From: an uncultured Oscillospiraceae bacterium
GTDB taxonomy: Bacteria > Bacillota > Clostridia > Oscillospirales > Oscillospiraceae
Length of the DNA: 23,107 nt
Assembly: GCA_910588045.1 (NCBI GenBank)
Contig: CAJUPS010000054.1
Location: forward strand, 1-23,107
Reading direction: 5' to 3'
This document shows positions 1 through 9,200 of this stretch, in pieces. The position numbers and the translations under genes are program-made. The notes under the pieces are model-generated. The model saw nothing but the letters and a program-made list of their open reading frames with translations. It did no database searches and was not told the origin of the DNA. Position 1 is the first letter of the stretch. Every line of letters begins with the position of its first letter.

Positions 1-71
1 TTTTCTACCTGCTAAATTTTTCCCATTTTAGGGCTTGACTTTTGTTTGCAGGACTCCTTTCAATTATCTGA

Positions 72-101
72 TTGATTTTTTTTCGATGCATCAAGTATAC
101 T
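72..101 (+). promoter_or_regulatory. Possible promoter for the DUF6076 gene
   Basis: TTGATT (72-77) and TATACT (96-101) are separated by 18 bp. The -10 lies inside a perfect 12-bp palindrome, CAAGTATACTTG (92-103), so a repressor bound there would block the promoter. The predicted start near 108 gives a leader of about 88 nt containing the hairpin at 118-150. Seen in sequence; function is inferred. Confidence 0.4.
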
Positions 102-103
102 TG
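92..103. promoter_or_regulatory. 12-bp perfect palindrome, possible operator
   Basis: CAAGTATACTTG is self-complementary over all 12 bases and covers the candidate -10 box. A dimeric helix-turn-helix regulator is a reasonable binder, but none is encoded next to it in this window. Confidence 0.3.
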
Positions 104-110
104 TTGTAAC

Positions 111-150
111 AAAAAATCCGACCCCTGTCAACGAATCTGCCAGAGGTCGG
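111..150 (-). terminator. Leftward rho-independent terminator
   Basis: A 10-bp stem (118-127 with 141-150) is fully paired on the minus-strand RNA, counting one G-U, and is followed by six U (111-116). On the plus strand the same stem carries a C-A mismatch and lacks an immediate U-run, so it is built to stop leftward transcription. The nearest minus-strand genes end at 1301, so the signal would act on a transcript antisense to the DUF6076 gene. Confidence 0.6.
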
Positions 151-195
151 GTATGAATTTATTTTTCAATCCGATACGGAAGGGGCAGTGCAGCA

Positions 196-1284
196 ATGGG
201 TGAAAAGTATGTGATGACCGGTGGTTTTCTGGACGGCTTTGAGGCTTCCTTCACCAAAAAAGAATGTATCCTGGAGGGGAAACATTATCCGCTTGGTTAT
301 TTTGCAGTCGAGTATCTGGAAGTAGACCGAACACTTCTGCGGGAACTCGAAAGACTGATCCCAATCTTCAAAGAGGAGTTTACAGTCTTTCTCTCTGCCC
401 GTGACCCATCCAGCGCGGCGTTGGCACAGCAGGCTTTGAATAAGGCGTGGGATGTGCTGATACAGATGCCAGTCTATCAGCATTTGGAACAGCACGGCGG
501 CGGTGTTCGCAGACTACTCCGGGAGATGAAGGAGTTACCGGAACTTGTGGATGAGATGCTGACGCCAGGAACAGGCCGCAGCGAAATGCTGCATGAATGG
601 CTGGGACAGCTGACAAAACTGCCGGAGTCTATCTGGGATTTTATCCTCAGCACACAGAAAATGTTGATGCAGTATTTTGATAATCTGCCCGCTAGGAAAC
701 CAGAAAATTACGCCCTAGCTTTTGGCAAATACCGCTATGAAACCACCCTAAATTACCAGATGGAAATGGAGGAACGGGAGGACGATAAAACTCTGCCGGA
801 ACCAGACCTGCCGCAGTTTTCATTCCCGCTCCAGGTTTCCTTTAAGGCCGTGACGGACGCTTCCGGGAAATGGGGCTTTGCGGAACGGATCGAGTTCGAG
901 GAGCTCTCTAGTTTCCTCCACTACGACCTCTGCCGGGGCATGGCAGCGGGAAATATCCCGCGACGGTGTGAGTGCTGCGGTCACTATTTTCTGGCGATGG
1001 GGGCTTATGACACCCGCTATTGTATGAGGATTGCACCGGGAGAGACGGTCAAGACCTGCCGTCAGGTGGGTGCTCACCGGAAGGAAAAACAGAGGAATGG
1101 GACGGAATTTGTGCGGAAGGAATACCAGAAGGTCTACAACCGCTTGCGGGGTCGGAAGAACCGGGGGATCATTTCTGTGGACGAATGGAACCGGCAGGTG
1201 GCGCAGGCACAGGAGTTGAAGGCACAGGCTATAACTGAGAATATTGACGATGTGGAGCTGAAGCGGCGGTTTGAAAAGATGTAA
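196..1284 (+). CDS. DUF6076-type zinc-binding protein
   Basis: This 362-aa protein has a helical N-terminal half of unknown role and a Cys/His cluster near the C-terminus (C258, C261, H263, C276, C288) followed by a basic, charged tail. That layout resembles the DUF6076 family seen in Clostridia, whose Cys cluster is thought to bind zinc; no biochemical function is known to me. The first ATG is preceded by GGAAGGGG (178-185) about 10 nt upstream. There is no signal peptide or membrane segment. It stands alone on the plus strand and converges on the minus-strand restriction operon with only 16 bp between the two stops and no terminator there. The location inside a probable integrated island suggests an accessory or regulatory protein, which is inference. 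Confidence 0.85.
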   Translation: MGEKYVMTGGFLDGFEASFTKKECILEGKHYPLGYFAVEYLEVDRTLLRELERLIPIFKEEFTVFLSARDPSSAALAQQALNKAWDVLIQMPVYQHLEQHGGGVRRLLREMKELPELVDEMLTPGTGRSEMLHEWLGQLTKLPESIWDFILSTQKMLMQYFDNLPARKPENYALAFGKYRYETTLNYQMEMEEREDDKTLPEPDLPQFSFPLQVSFKAVTDASGKWGFAERIEFEELSSFLHYDLCRGMAAGNIPRRCECCGHYFLAMGAYDTRYCMRIAPGETVKTCRQVGAHRKEKQRNGTEFVRKEYQKVYNRLRGRKNRGIISVDEWNRQVAQAQELKAQAITENIDDVELKRRFEKM

Positions 1285-1300
1285 TTGTTCATTTCTGTGG

Positions 1301-2320
1301 TTATTCGTAATATAAGCCAAGCGTTTTCAAATCTTTTGTAGCATTCAACTTTACAGCATCGATTTTTTCTGACAAACACTCAAGTAAATTAACTTTATTG
1401 AAAATGATCTGTTTCAAATCATCTGCATCTAAAGCAATAATTACGATTTTATCATTCAAATAAATTTTGTTTGATAGTGGTAAAAATGTGCTGGGTGCAG
1501 GGCACTTGCTAACAATAATGCCGAATTGTTTTCCGGTACTGCGCAGGATGCTGTGTAGCTTGTTCATGTATGTAGCAGATGGTGTTTTTTTCTCATTCTT
1601 GCATTCAATAACAAAGCTATCCGTACAAGAGGCTGGGGACAACCCTGGGATATATAGCTTATTACGAACATAACAGTCGATCTGATTGGGCCGAAGCCTG
1701 ATGGGCGCTGCGCGAAAGTATCGACAAAGGCTAAACAGTTGAAGTACAAGAGCTTCCAGACTATCGCCTTTTTCCTTCGTTGTATTCTTTTTAGCAAAAA
1801 CATTATTATAAGCAGCTTGCAATTCGTGATACTCCTGTGACGTAGGAGAAAAGAACTCTGCATTCAAATCCAAAATTCCGTTTTCTATCAATCGAGCCAG
1901 TGAATCGAATGAATGGGCAGCAGACTCCTCCGGCTCAATAATTCTCTTATTCTGCTGCCCCTCCCCAAAAGGGTAAACATCAAAAGTGTATATTATTTCA
2001 ACATTGTCCGGCGTTATTTCGACTGACTCATCACACTGGTAACAATATTGTTCCTTCTCAATAGCAGGAAGTTCATTCTCCGTGCCCAACAGCAAGCCAC
2101 AGAATGGGCACCGCAGTCCAAACGAATACTTAAAAATCCCTCCTTCCACCAGTTTTTGAAGAACCTTTTGCGTAAGCTCCAAATCAATTCCATTGGCCAA
2201 TGATATCTTTGAAGCCGTCAACTTACAGTTGGGGGACAATGAGCTCAAATATTGCTCCAGTGCAAAAAACTGACTTTCAGTTAGCAGGTGCTTAACCACT
2301 GATAATTGAGAACACGACAT
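1301..2320 (-). CDS. wHTH-zinc ribbon-PD-(D/E)XK nuclease-like protein
   Basis: This 339-aa protein appears to have three parts. Residues about 8-70 look like a winged helix. Residues 71-96 form a zinc ribbon (C71, C74, C93, C96). Residues about 183-300 look like a restriction-endonuclease fold: E189 in a GDSLE helix, D215 in QIDCYV, and E239/K241 in IECKN, the usual E...D...ExK layout, with a GIIVSK strand after it. The start at 2320 has AAAGGAGG nine bases upstream and lies inside the previous gene (29-bp overlap), so translation is probably coupled. It is the last gene of the hsd operon and AT-rich compared with hsdR. It could be a second DNA-cutting effector added to the type I system or half of a separate two-gene defence unit. 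The domain reading is by eye; no named family was recognised. Confidence 0.85.
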   Translation of the reverse strand: MSCSQLSVVKHLLTESQFFALEQYLSSLSPNCKLTASKISLANGIDLELTQKVLQKLVEGGIFKYSFGLRCPFCGLLLGTENELPAIEKEQYCYQCDESVEITPDNVEIIYTFDVYPFGEGQQNKRIIEPEESAAHSFDSLARLIENGILDLNAEFFSPTSQEYHELQAAYNNVFAKKNTTKEKGDSLEALVLQLFSLCRYFRAAPIRLRPNQIDCYVRNKLYIPGLSPASCTDSFVIECKNEKKTPSATYMNKLHSILRSTGKQFGIIVSKCPAPSTFLPLSNKIYLNDKIVIIALDADDLKQIIFNKVNLLECLSEKIDAVKLNATKDLKTLGLYYE

Positions 2321-3536
2321 TTTCTATATCCTCCTTTGCCGTATACTCAGGAAATTTGAAAACACACTCGCCCTTTGGATTGACCGCTATACGAACGCCA
2401 AAAGATTCCCCCAAAGTTGGAAGTGGTCTTTGTCGTAACCACCGGAAAGTCACACCATCACACAACTTGCTTTTATAGAGCATTTTTTTGTTATCAAAAA
2501 ATAGAGCTTTGGTCTGAAGCGGTTCTGTTGAAGCGGCCGTCTGTTCCACTTTAGATTCTTCTTCGTCTGTCGCACTGATTCGTACTGGATATGCATCCCG
2601 ATCATGCATGAAAATGTGTTTGTCTTTCCAGTTGATTGAGAGATACTTTTCGATAATGTTGGATACGTCTCCCACCACATCGGCCTGCATAGACATCGGG
2701 ATCATACACAAATCTTTAACATTACAAACGTCTTGGATGATATTGGATATTTTATCAATCTGATCGGCATATTTTTCCATAAACGCCGCAATTTCAGACG
2801 GCGTCTGGGAATATTTATCTAACAGCTTGAAAATCTTATTCTTTAATATGTTAGAGTACGTATTTTTCCCTACCATCTTCTGCACGCCAAGAATCGCTTC
2901 TGCTAAAGACATGATCTGGCGAATTTCTTTTTCCGTTGTCGTAGATGTTGCCGTATCCAAGTCAAATTCACCAGTCCCGAACAAATACAGATTACTCCTG
3001 GGTTTTGCTCTTACCAGCAGCCACTCCCGGTCCAGAAAATAATCCGCAGTGACCGGGTAATCAATAGGCTTGGCGCTGTGTTTAATCCTGTCATACGTGT
3101 ACAGTTTTTTGCAGTAGGTCAGGGTTATTCTCCCTCCGTATTCATCCGAGGAATAATCAGCGGAAACAAGGAGATAGTCTTTATCATATCGGTTCATACA
3201 GATATGTTGTTTTGTATCAGCGGCAATATGCATCTTCAGATGCTGGATAATTTTTTCTTTGGAAGCAAACAGGAGACCCATACTTTCTGGAAGAGGCAAG
3301 TATTTCAAATATATATCCTTTATTCCCTCCTGCAATACCTCATCGATCCAAGAAAGGACCTCCTCCGAGTGTTCGTTGCTCTGCTCTGCATAGGCAACTA
3401 TACCGTCCATAAGCTCTTTGCGGGGTGCAGTTCTCCTAAAATTGCCGTCCGGATGTGCGTCCACAAATTTATGGATCGCGGGCAGCGTAATGTAGTCCTC
3501 GTTATTTCGATAATATGTGTCGGGAATCTTAAACAT
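2292..3536 (-). CDS. Unknown 414-aa protein, partner of the nuclease-like gene
   Basis: I do not recognise this protein. It is soluble, with no signal peptide or membrane segment. Residues 1-100 are mostly helical. About 118-190 reads as beta-rich (alternating hydrophobic strands around YLLVSADY and EWLLVRAKP). A helical section with hydrophobic repeats follows at 200-305, then a charged, low-complexity stretch at 322-342, and a final segment at 343-414. No catalytic motif stands out. GGAGG sits 8 nt before the ATG. It begins 36 bp after hsdS and overlaps the 339-aa nuclease-like gene by 29 bp, so both are cotranscribed with hsdRMS. It may be the recognition or regulatory half of a two-gene effector; that is inference from coupling only. 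Confidence 0.85.
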   Translation of the reverse strand: MFKIPDTYYRNNEDYITLPAIHKFVDAHPDGNFRRTAPRKELMDGIVAYAEQSNEHSEEVLSWIDEVLQEGIKDIYLKYLPLPESMGLLFASKEKIIQHLKMHIAADTKQHICMNRYDKDYLLVSADYSSDEYGGRITLTYCKKLYTYDRIKHSAKPIDYPVTADYFLDREWLLVRAKPRSNLYLFGTGEFDLDTATSTTTEKEIRQIMSLAEAILGVQKMVGKNTYSNILKNKIFKLLDKYSQTPSEIAAFMEKYADQIDKISNIIQDVCNVKDLCMIPMSMQADVVGDVSNIIEKYLSINWKDKHIFMHDRDAYPVRISATDEEESKVEQTAASTEPLQTKALFFDNKKMLYKSKLCDGVTFRWLRQRPLPTLGESFGVRIAVNPKGECVFKFPEYTAKEDIENVVFSIISG

Positions 3537-3572
3537 GATACGCCTCCATCTTTATTTTTCTATTATGCAGTA

Positions 3573-4856
3573 TCACAGAATAGGCGATAGGAAATTTGCT
3601 GCACTCTCCTCCTCCGGGTCATTCGTCCCCAGCTCCCCGCGGAACGCGCGGGCTAAAATCGCCTTTTTCATGTTGTCGATCTGGGCGAGGACCGCTTCGG
3701 CGGATTCTTTGGCTTGCTGTCCTTTTTCAAAAATACTATCTAAAATTATTACAATAGCCTGCTGCTCTTCAAGTGAAGTCATCCGAACCATAACTTTAGA
3801 AAGTTCCTTTTGGTTAATCTTTGGCAATACGGAACGAGACCCCGCTGTTGATGCTTGCTCAAGAAATTCATCCGACAACATATAATACCACAAATACCTT
3901 GTATTCTCTTTAACATCAATAGGATACATATCGGCGCTGCATAAGCCATCAAAATCGACAATTACAACTTTTGACAAATATGGTCGGATTTTTGAATATA
4001 AGATCTGCCCTGCATGAAACAGGTGCTTTCCGCTTTTTACGCCATCCTCTGCAATGGTATGATATTCGAGGAGTACGCCTGTCCTTTTCTCTATGTTGTC
4101 TGGCGCAATGTGAGGAAAATCCTGATAATCAGTAGGATCAACCAGATTACCCATAATCTCGGCGGCCTCATCAAATCTTACAGATCGCCAATCCGAGTTG
4201 CTTTTACCATGCTCTTTTCTCCACCGCTCCGTCAGCTCCCCTGTAAACGCCTTATGCAGAATCGCGGACTTTCGCAGTTCAAACTCGTCCACAACCGACT
4301 GGACTTTTTTCTTCGCTTCATCCAGCTTGGCAAACAGGCTTTCTATGCGGGAGACAATGCGGTGCTGTTCGGAGAAAGGAGGAACAGGGACAGGAATTGT
4401 ATTCATGCTTGCTTGCGTCAATTTCAGACGAGTTGTCCCGTTTACATAGCCGGAATAATCAAAACAATTCAAATAGTTAAGTAGGTAAAAATTTCCAGCA
4501 GAGCCAAAGTAAGAACGTAAAATATGCGCGTGATTATTTACCCATGCCTTCCCTTCAATCATATACGCTTTGTCTTTTATACGGTCAAGAAACGGTGCGC
4601 CATCTTCGCCAACCAGCACCAACTGTTCATCCGTCAGGAAATCGTCAATCCATCCCACTTGACCAGTAGCACCATAGTATGGAATACTGCCGCTACGCCC
4701 TGCGCGTTCGGTGGCATTGATAGGTTTTCTAAGGCTATCTAGGCACTCTGCAAAACCTGTTAAATACGCCCAGCACCAATTCTCAGGAATCGAATACGGC
4801 TGCTCCTCCTCCGGCACAAACGGGCTTACAAAAGCCTCTTTTTTCTTCGGCATCAT
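3573..4856 (-). CDS. hsdS: Type I restriction-modification specificity subunit HsdS
   Basis: HsdS picks the bipartite DNA target for the type I complex. The 427-aa protein has the usual two-repeat layout: target-recognition domain 1 (about 25-155), a helical spacer (about 160-215, with the PPFSEQHRIV entry and AILHKAFTGEL), target-recognition domain 2 (about 222-365), and a second spacer (about 365-427, with AILARAFRGEL). Length is normal for the family. It overlaps hsdM by 4 bp (ATGA, 4853-4856); a second ATG directly follows, and the GGAGG of this junction suits either. The second domain is visibly more AT-rich than the spacers, as expected for domains exchanged by recombination. The recognised sequence cannot be read from the protein. 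Confidence 0.96.
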   Translation of the reverse strand: MMPKKKEAFVSPFVPEEEQPYSIPENWCWAYLTGFAECLDSLRKPINATERAGRSGSIPYYGATGQVGWIDDFLTDEQLVLVGEDGAPFLDRIKDKAYMIEGKAWVNNHAHILRSYFGSAGNFYLLNYLNCFDYSGYVNGTTRLKLTQASMNTIPVPVPPFSEQHRIVSRIESLFAKLDEAKKKVQSVVDEFELRKSAILHKAFTGELTERWRKEHGKSNSDWRSVRFDEAAEIMGNLVDPTDYQDFPHIAPDNIEKRTGVLLEYHTIAEDGVKSGKHLFHAGQILYSKIRPYLSKVVIVDFDGLCSADMYPIDVKENTRYLWYYMLSDEFLEQASTAGSRSVLPKINQKELSKVMVRMTSLEEQQAIVIILDSIFEKGQQAKESAEAVLAQIDNMKKAILARAFRGELGTNDPEEESAANFLSPIL

Positions 4857-6271
4857 TCCACCTCCGACAAGGCTTTCAGCTCATTCACCACACTTTGCAG
4901 GAGGTCAATCGCTTCTTCCAACTGTGCAATAGCTTCCTCGCCGCTTGCAATCGGGTCGGGCAAATCGGCGTAGTCCACAACAGAATCATCCCGTATCAGC
5001 CCCAGGTCCAGGCTGTTGCCCTTCTGGGCAATCTGTTCCCGGGTGAACACATTCCACCGCTCGTCCCGCACGGTGCGGCGGTCCACAGCCTCAAACGCCG
5101 CCTCAAAATCCGCAAAATGCTCCGTTTTCAGCTGGTTTGTCTTGCCGAAGGAGGGCATATTGGTACGCAGATCATAGAACCAGACCTCCTGCGTGTTACC
5201 TTTATCCGCCTTGCCGCGGGTGAAAAACAGTACATTGGTTTTCACCCCCTGCGCATAGAAAATGCCAGTGGGCAGACGTAAAACCGTGTGTAAGTTGCAC
5301 TTGTCCATCAGGTCAATGCGGATTTTCTCGCCCTCGCCGTCCGCAAAGAGGACGTTATCCGGCAGCACCACCGCGGCGCGGGCCTTTCCGTCCGCTTTCA
5401 GGCTGCGGTAAATGTGCTGCAAAAAGTTGAGCTGCTTGTTGCTGGTGGTAAACGTGAAATCGTCACGGGTGGCGCGTTCGCCGCCCTTTTTCGTTCCAAA
5501 TGGAGGATTGGTGAGGACCACATCATAACCGCTCATCCCCTTGCCGAGGTTGGACAGCGTATCGCCCAGGGTGATTTCGCCCTCTATATCATGCAGCATA
5601 GCGTTCATCAACGCCAAACGGTGGGTATCGTGTACCAGCTCCGTGCCGGTAAACGCCTCTGCACGCTCAAAATCTGCGGTATCCCTGTCAAGGTCAAAGA
5701 AATCATCGGTCTGGGCCGCGACATACTGGTGAGCGGCGATCATAAAGCCGAACGTGCCGCAGGCGGGGTCGTTGCAGCGTTCCCCAGGCTGGGGCTTCAC
5801 CAGGCGGGTCATCACGTCGATCAGCACCCGGGGCGTGAAATACTGCCCCGCGCCCGATTTCTTCTCGTTGGCGTTCTTCTCCAAAAGGCCCTCATACAGA
5901 TTGCCAAGTCCCTCCTCACGGGCGGAGAACCAATCCAACCCGTCAATGGTGGTGATGATTTTTTCGAGGTTCTTCGGCTCGTCGATGTTGGTGGACGCGC
6001 CCTGGTAGATTTCCCGTACACGGCCTGTGCAGTTCTCGCCCAGGTGGTTGAGCAGGTCCTTGTAAAATTTCTTTAATTCAATACCGCTCTTTGCGGTCAG
6101 GCTGTCCCAGCGGTAGGCTTCCGGGATCTGGCTCTCTGCGCCTGTCTCCTGCGCCATTTTCAGAAATAAGATGTAGGTCAGCTCCGTCACATACTGATGG
6201 TAGGTAATACCATCATCACGGAGGACATTGCAGAGGTTCCAGAGTTTGGAGACGATTTCTTGGGTTGTCAT
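4853..6271 (-). CDS. hsdM: Type I N6-adenine DNA methyltransferase HsdM
   Basis: HsdM methylates adenine in the sequence chosen by HsdS, protecting host DNA, and forms the core with HsdS and HsdR. The 472-aa protein has an N-terminal helical HsdM_N domain (about 1-130) and an SAM-dependent N6_Mtase domain: motif I DPACGTFGF at 168-176 and catalytic motif IV NPPF at 255-258. In motif I the usual second glycine position reads Phe; the glycine after it remains, so I expect activity. The start overlaps the hsdR stop by 4 bp, with GGAGGG 8-9 nt upstream. Length and motifs indicate an intact gene. Confidence 0.97.
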   Translation of the reverse strand: MTTQEIVSKLWNLCNVLRDDGITYHQYVTELTYILFLKMAQETGAESQIPEAYRWDSLTAKSGIELKKFYKDLLNHLGENCTGRVREIYQGASTNIDEPKNLEKIITTIDGLDWFSAREEGLGNLYEGLLEKNANEKKSGAGQYFTPRVLIDVMTRLVKPQPGERCNDPACGTFGFMIAAHQYVAAQTDDFFDLDRDTADFERAEAFTGTELVHDTHRLALMNAMLHDIEGEITLGDTLSNLGKGMSGYDVVLTNPPFGTKKGGERATRDDFTFTTSNKQLNFLQHIYRSLKADGKARAAVVLPDNVLFADGEGEKIRIDLMDKCNLHTVLRLPTGIFYAQGVKTNVLFFTRGKADKGNTQEVWFYDLRTNMPSFGKTNQLKTEHFADFEAAFEAVDRRTVRDERWNVFTREQIAQKGNSLDLGLIRDDSVVDYADLPDPIASGEEAIAQLEEAIDLLQSVVNELKALSEVE

Positions 6272-9200
6272 GCGGTTTTCCCTCCATCATCGTACAAATA
6301 CTCGTTGAGTTCCAAGATAATACTTTCCAAATTGTTACCAAACACTTTGTTGATCTTCGCAAAGCCGCCCTGCGCCTTGAAGCGTCCATCCTCATCAAAC
6401 ACGTCCGCATTCAGGACGGATTCTTCGATCAGATATTTTTCCATCCGGGAGATCCAGCTCTGCTCCTGTTTGGTGAATCTGTGGGCCTTTTTCAGCTTGT
6501 CCACCGCCCGGCGGATACGGGCCTCGTGACCGATCAGCTCCGCGCCGATGGCATAGCGGCGGATCAGACTGATGATGTCGGCGGCGATCTCCTCGTTGGT
6601 CAGCTCAGAAACGGCGGTATTGAGCTGCTGAACGGTGAACCCCTCCCGGTCCAGCGCCAGCCGCAGACTTTTCAGGCTCTCGCGGGTCAGGTCCCTGGGG
6701 CGGGTACAGACGATATGCAACGCGGTGATCTCGTTCATGTTGGCCTGCACATATGCGGAGAAGGTGTCCAGGTAGTCCTCCGGGCGGCTGCCGCCGCCGT
6801 AACCCCGGGTGTGGCTCACGAGCTCGTCCGGGGCATCGGAAATGACCACCGGCCTTCCACCGACGGGCCGACTTTCTTGCAGCAAATCGAACAATTCCCT
6901 GTGGGCCAGCAGTTCCTGTTTTGCTTCCTCCGGAGTCTGTCTGGCCAAATCAGCGATGAACTGCGCCGGGTCCATGCCGCCGGTCATGCTGGCGAAGTGT
7001 TCCAAGGTCTGGCTGTCCAGGCTCCGCCTTTTGCGCTGGAGCTTGGCGATGATCTGGTTGACCTGATTCTGAACGTGGACGGGGTCCTCAACGGCCTCCA
7101 ACCCGTCCAGAAGTTGGGAAAAGGATGCGGTAGGACTGGCGACAACGGGTTTCATGGTGTTGTAGGGCTCCAGGGCCTCGTATACGCCCACCGGGTCATA
7201 AATCTCAAAATGGGTCTTATGGATTCGGGGACACAGCCGGGTCGCCCGGCCCAACATTTGCTCGAAGAGTATCCGGGACTTTACCCGGCGCATGAATACC
7301 AGCGTCGTGATCTCCGGCACATCGATCCCAGTGGTCAGCAGGTCTACGGTAACGGCAATGCTGGGATACCGCTCATTTTTGAAACGCTTGATGGCATCCC
7401 GGACCCGCCTGGGGTCGTGTTCTCCCACGCTTCCAGTAATTTTCATGATGGAGCTGGTGTCCACGCCTCTGGCGCCGTAGATTTCCTTTAGGATGGTCAC
7501 GATCATGTCCGCGTGGGCGTCGTTTACCGCGAAAATCAGGGTCTTCCCGTGTTCCTCCACGTTTTCCGGGTCGATGTCCCGGGCAATCTCCTCCAGAACG
7601 GCGCGGTTGAAATTCTCGTTGACCACCTTGCGGTTGAAGTCCTCCACCTCGAAATCCAGCTCGTCCGCCAGCAGCTCGCTGTTGGTGAGCTCTCCGGTTA
7701 CGGGGTCAAGGGTTGTCACCATGTCGCCGCTCTTGTAGTGAATGCCCTCGTCCCGCAGGTGTGTGTGGAGCTCGTGGGGCGCGTCGTGGTCCACCAGGTA
7801 GCCCTCGATCACAGCCTCCCGGTAGGTATACTGAAAAACGGGGCGGCCAAAGATTTCCGTCGTCTGGAGGGCGGGCGTGGCGGTCAGGGCGATTTTTACC
7901 GCGTCAAAATATTCGATCACGCTGCGGTACTTGCTCTGATAGTCACGCTGGTCGCGGTAGAGAGCTTCCGCGTCGCTCATCTCCTTATCCAGGAGGTAGC
8001 CCCGGTGAGCCTCATCCACGATAATGAGGTCGTAGTCCGTGACGGCAGGCTTGGTCTCTCCATCGTTGTAGAGAACGCGCTTGACCATGCCCTGCACCGT
8101 GGCAATCTGAACGCGGGTTTCCCGGTCGATGGCCTTATCATTGAGGCCCTTGATATTGTAGATCTTATCCAGGGTCATCAGCTCCGCCAGCTTGACCTCT
8201 TTGAATACGTCCTGAGCCTGTTCTCCCAGAGCCGTCCGGTCCACCAGGAACAAAATACGCCGGAAGCGTTTTGTCTCCAAAAAGCGGTAGATCAGGCCCA
8301 ACACGGTCCTCGTTTTGCCTGTACCGGTAGCCATGGCCAGCAACGCGGTGCGCTTACCCTCTATGATGGCTTGCTCTGCTGCCTGAATGGCCCGCAGCTG
8401 GTACGCTCGGAGGTTCAGTCCGTCTTTGTCCCGCAGCAGGTCGTAAGGCATGGCCTGCAAGGCCCAGTTGCCCGCGTCAATATCCTTTTCCAGCAGCTCC
8501 CTCAGTCCATCCGGACTGATCCAGCCCCGCAGGGCCTTGGGCGCATTGGCCGGATTTCGTAAATCCAGAAACCAGATGCCGGATTTGGTCCGGTACTGCT
8601 CCAGATAGGGACGGCCATTGGTGGCAAAGGTAAACGGGACCTTGTATTCACCCCAGGCCCCGATTTGATAGGACTTGTCCTCGTTCCGGATACAGCGGGG
8701 GTAGTCCCGGCCCTGGTAGTCCAGTACAGAGGGGATGTCCTTGTGTTCCGCCTTCGCCTCAATGACCGCTGCCAACTGCAATCCGATGAACAGCGCGTAA
8801 TCCACCCGCCCCCGATTTCCTGCGGCGGAGTCCGTGGGCCACTCGGCAATAGCGAGGTTCCGTCCCTTGACGGGACGCGCGCCGTTGGTATAACACAGGT
8901 TTTCCGTGTCCGCCTCCCATTCAACCTGCCGGAGCTGCTGGTCAATGAGATAGCGGGTTTCGCGTTCCGATCTCTGACGTTGGCTGGCGGCTTTTCCGGC
9001 CTGCTGGCGGCGGGTTCCGATTGCAACCGTCTGTGCGGCCAGCGCGGCTTGTTCCGCTTCGGCTACCAGCCGCTGTTCCTCGGCTTTCTGCGCGGTTTTA
9101 TTGGCCGGTACGGTGAGCGGCTGCTCCTGCGGCATCACAAACGGCTGATTCTGGTAGTTCCAGTCGCCATAGGTCTGCATGAACCACTCGCACAGGCCAT

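Noticed and set aside
6265..7491. 408-aa plus-strand frame opposite hsdR
   Set aside because: Antisense to conserved helicase-domain coding sequence.
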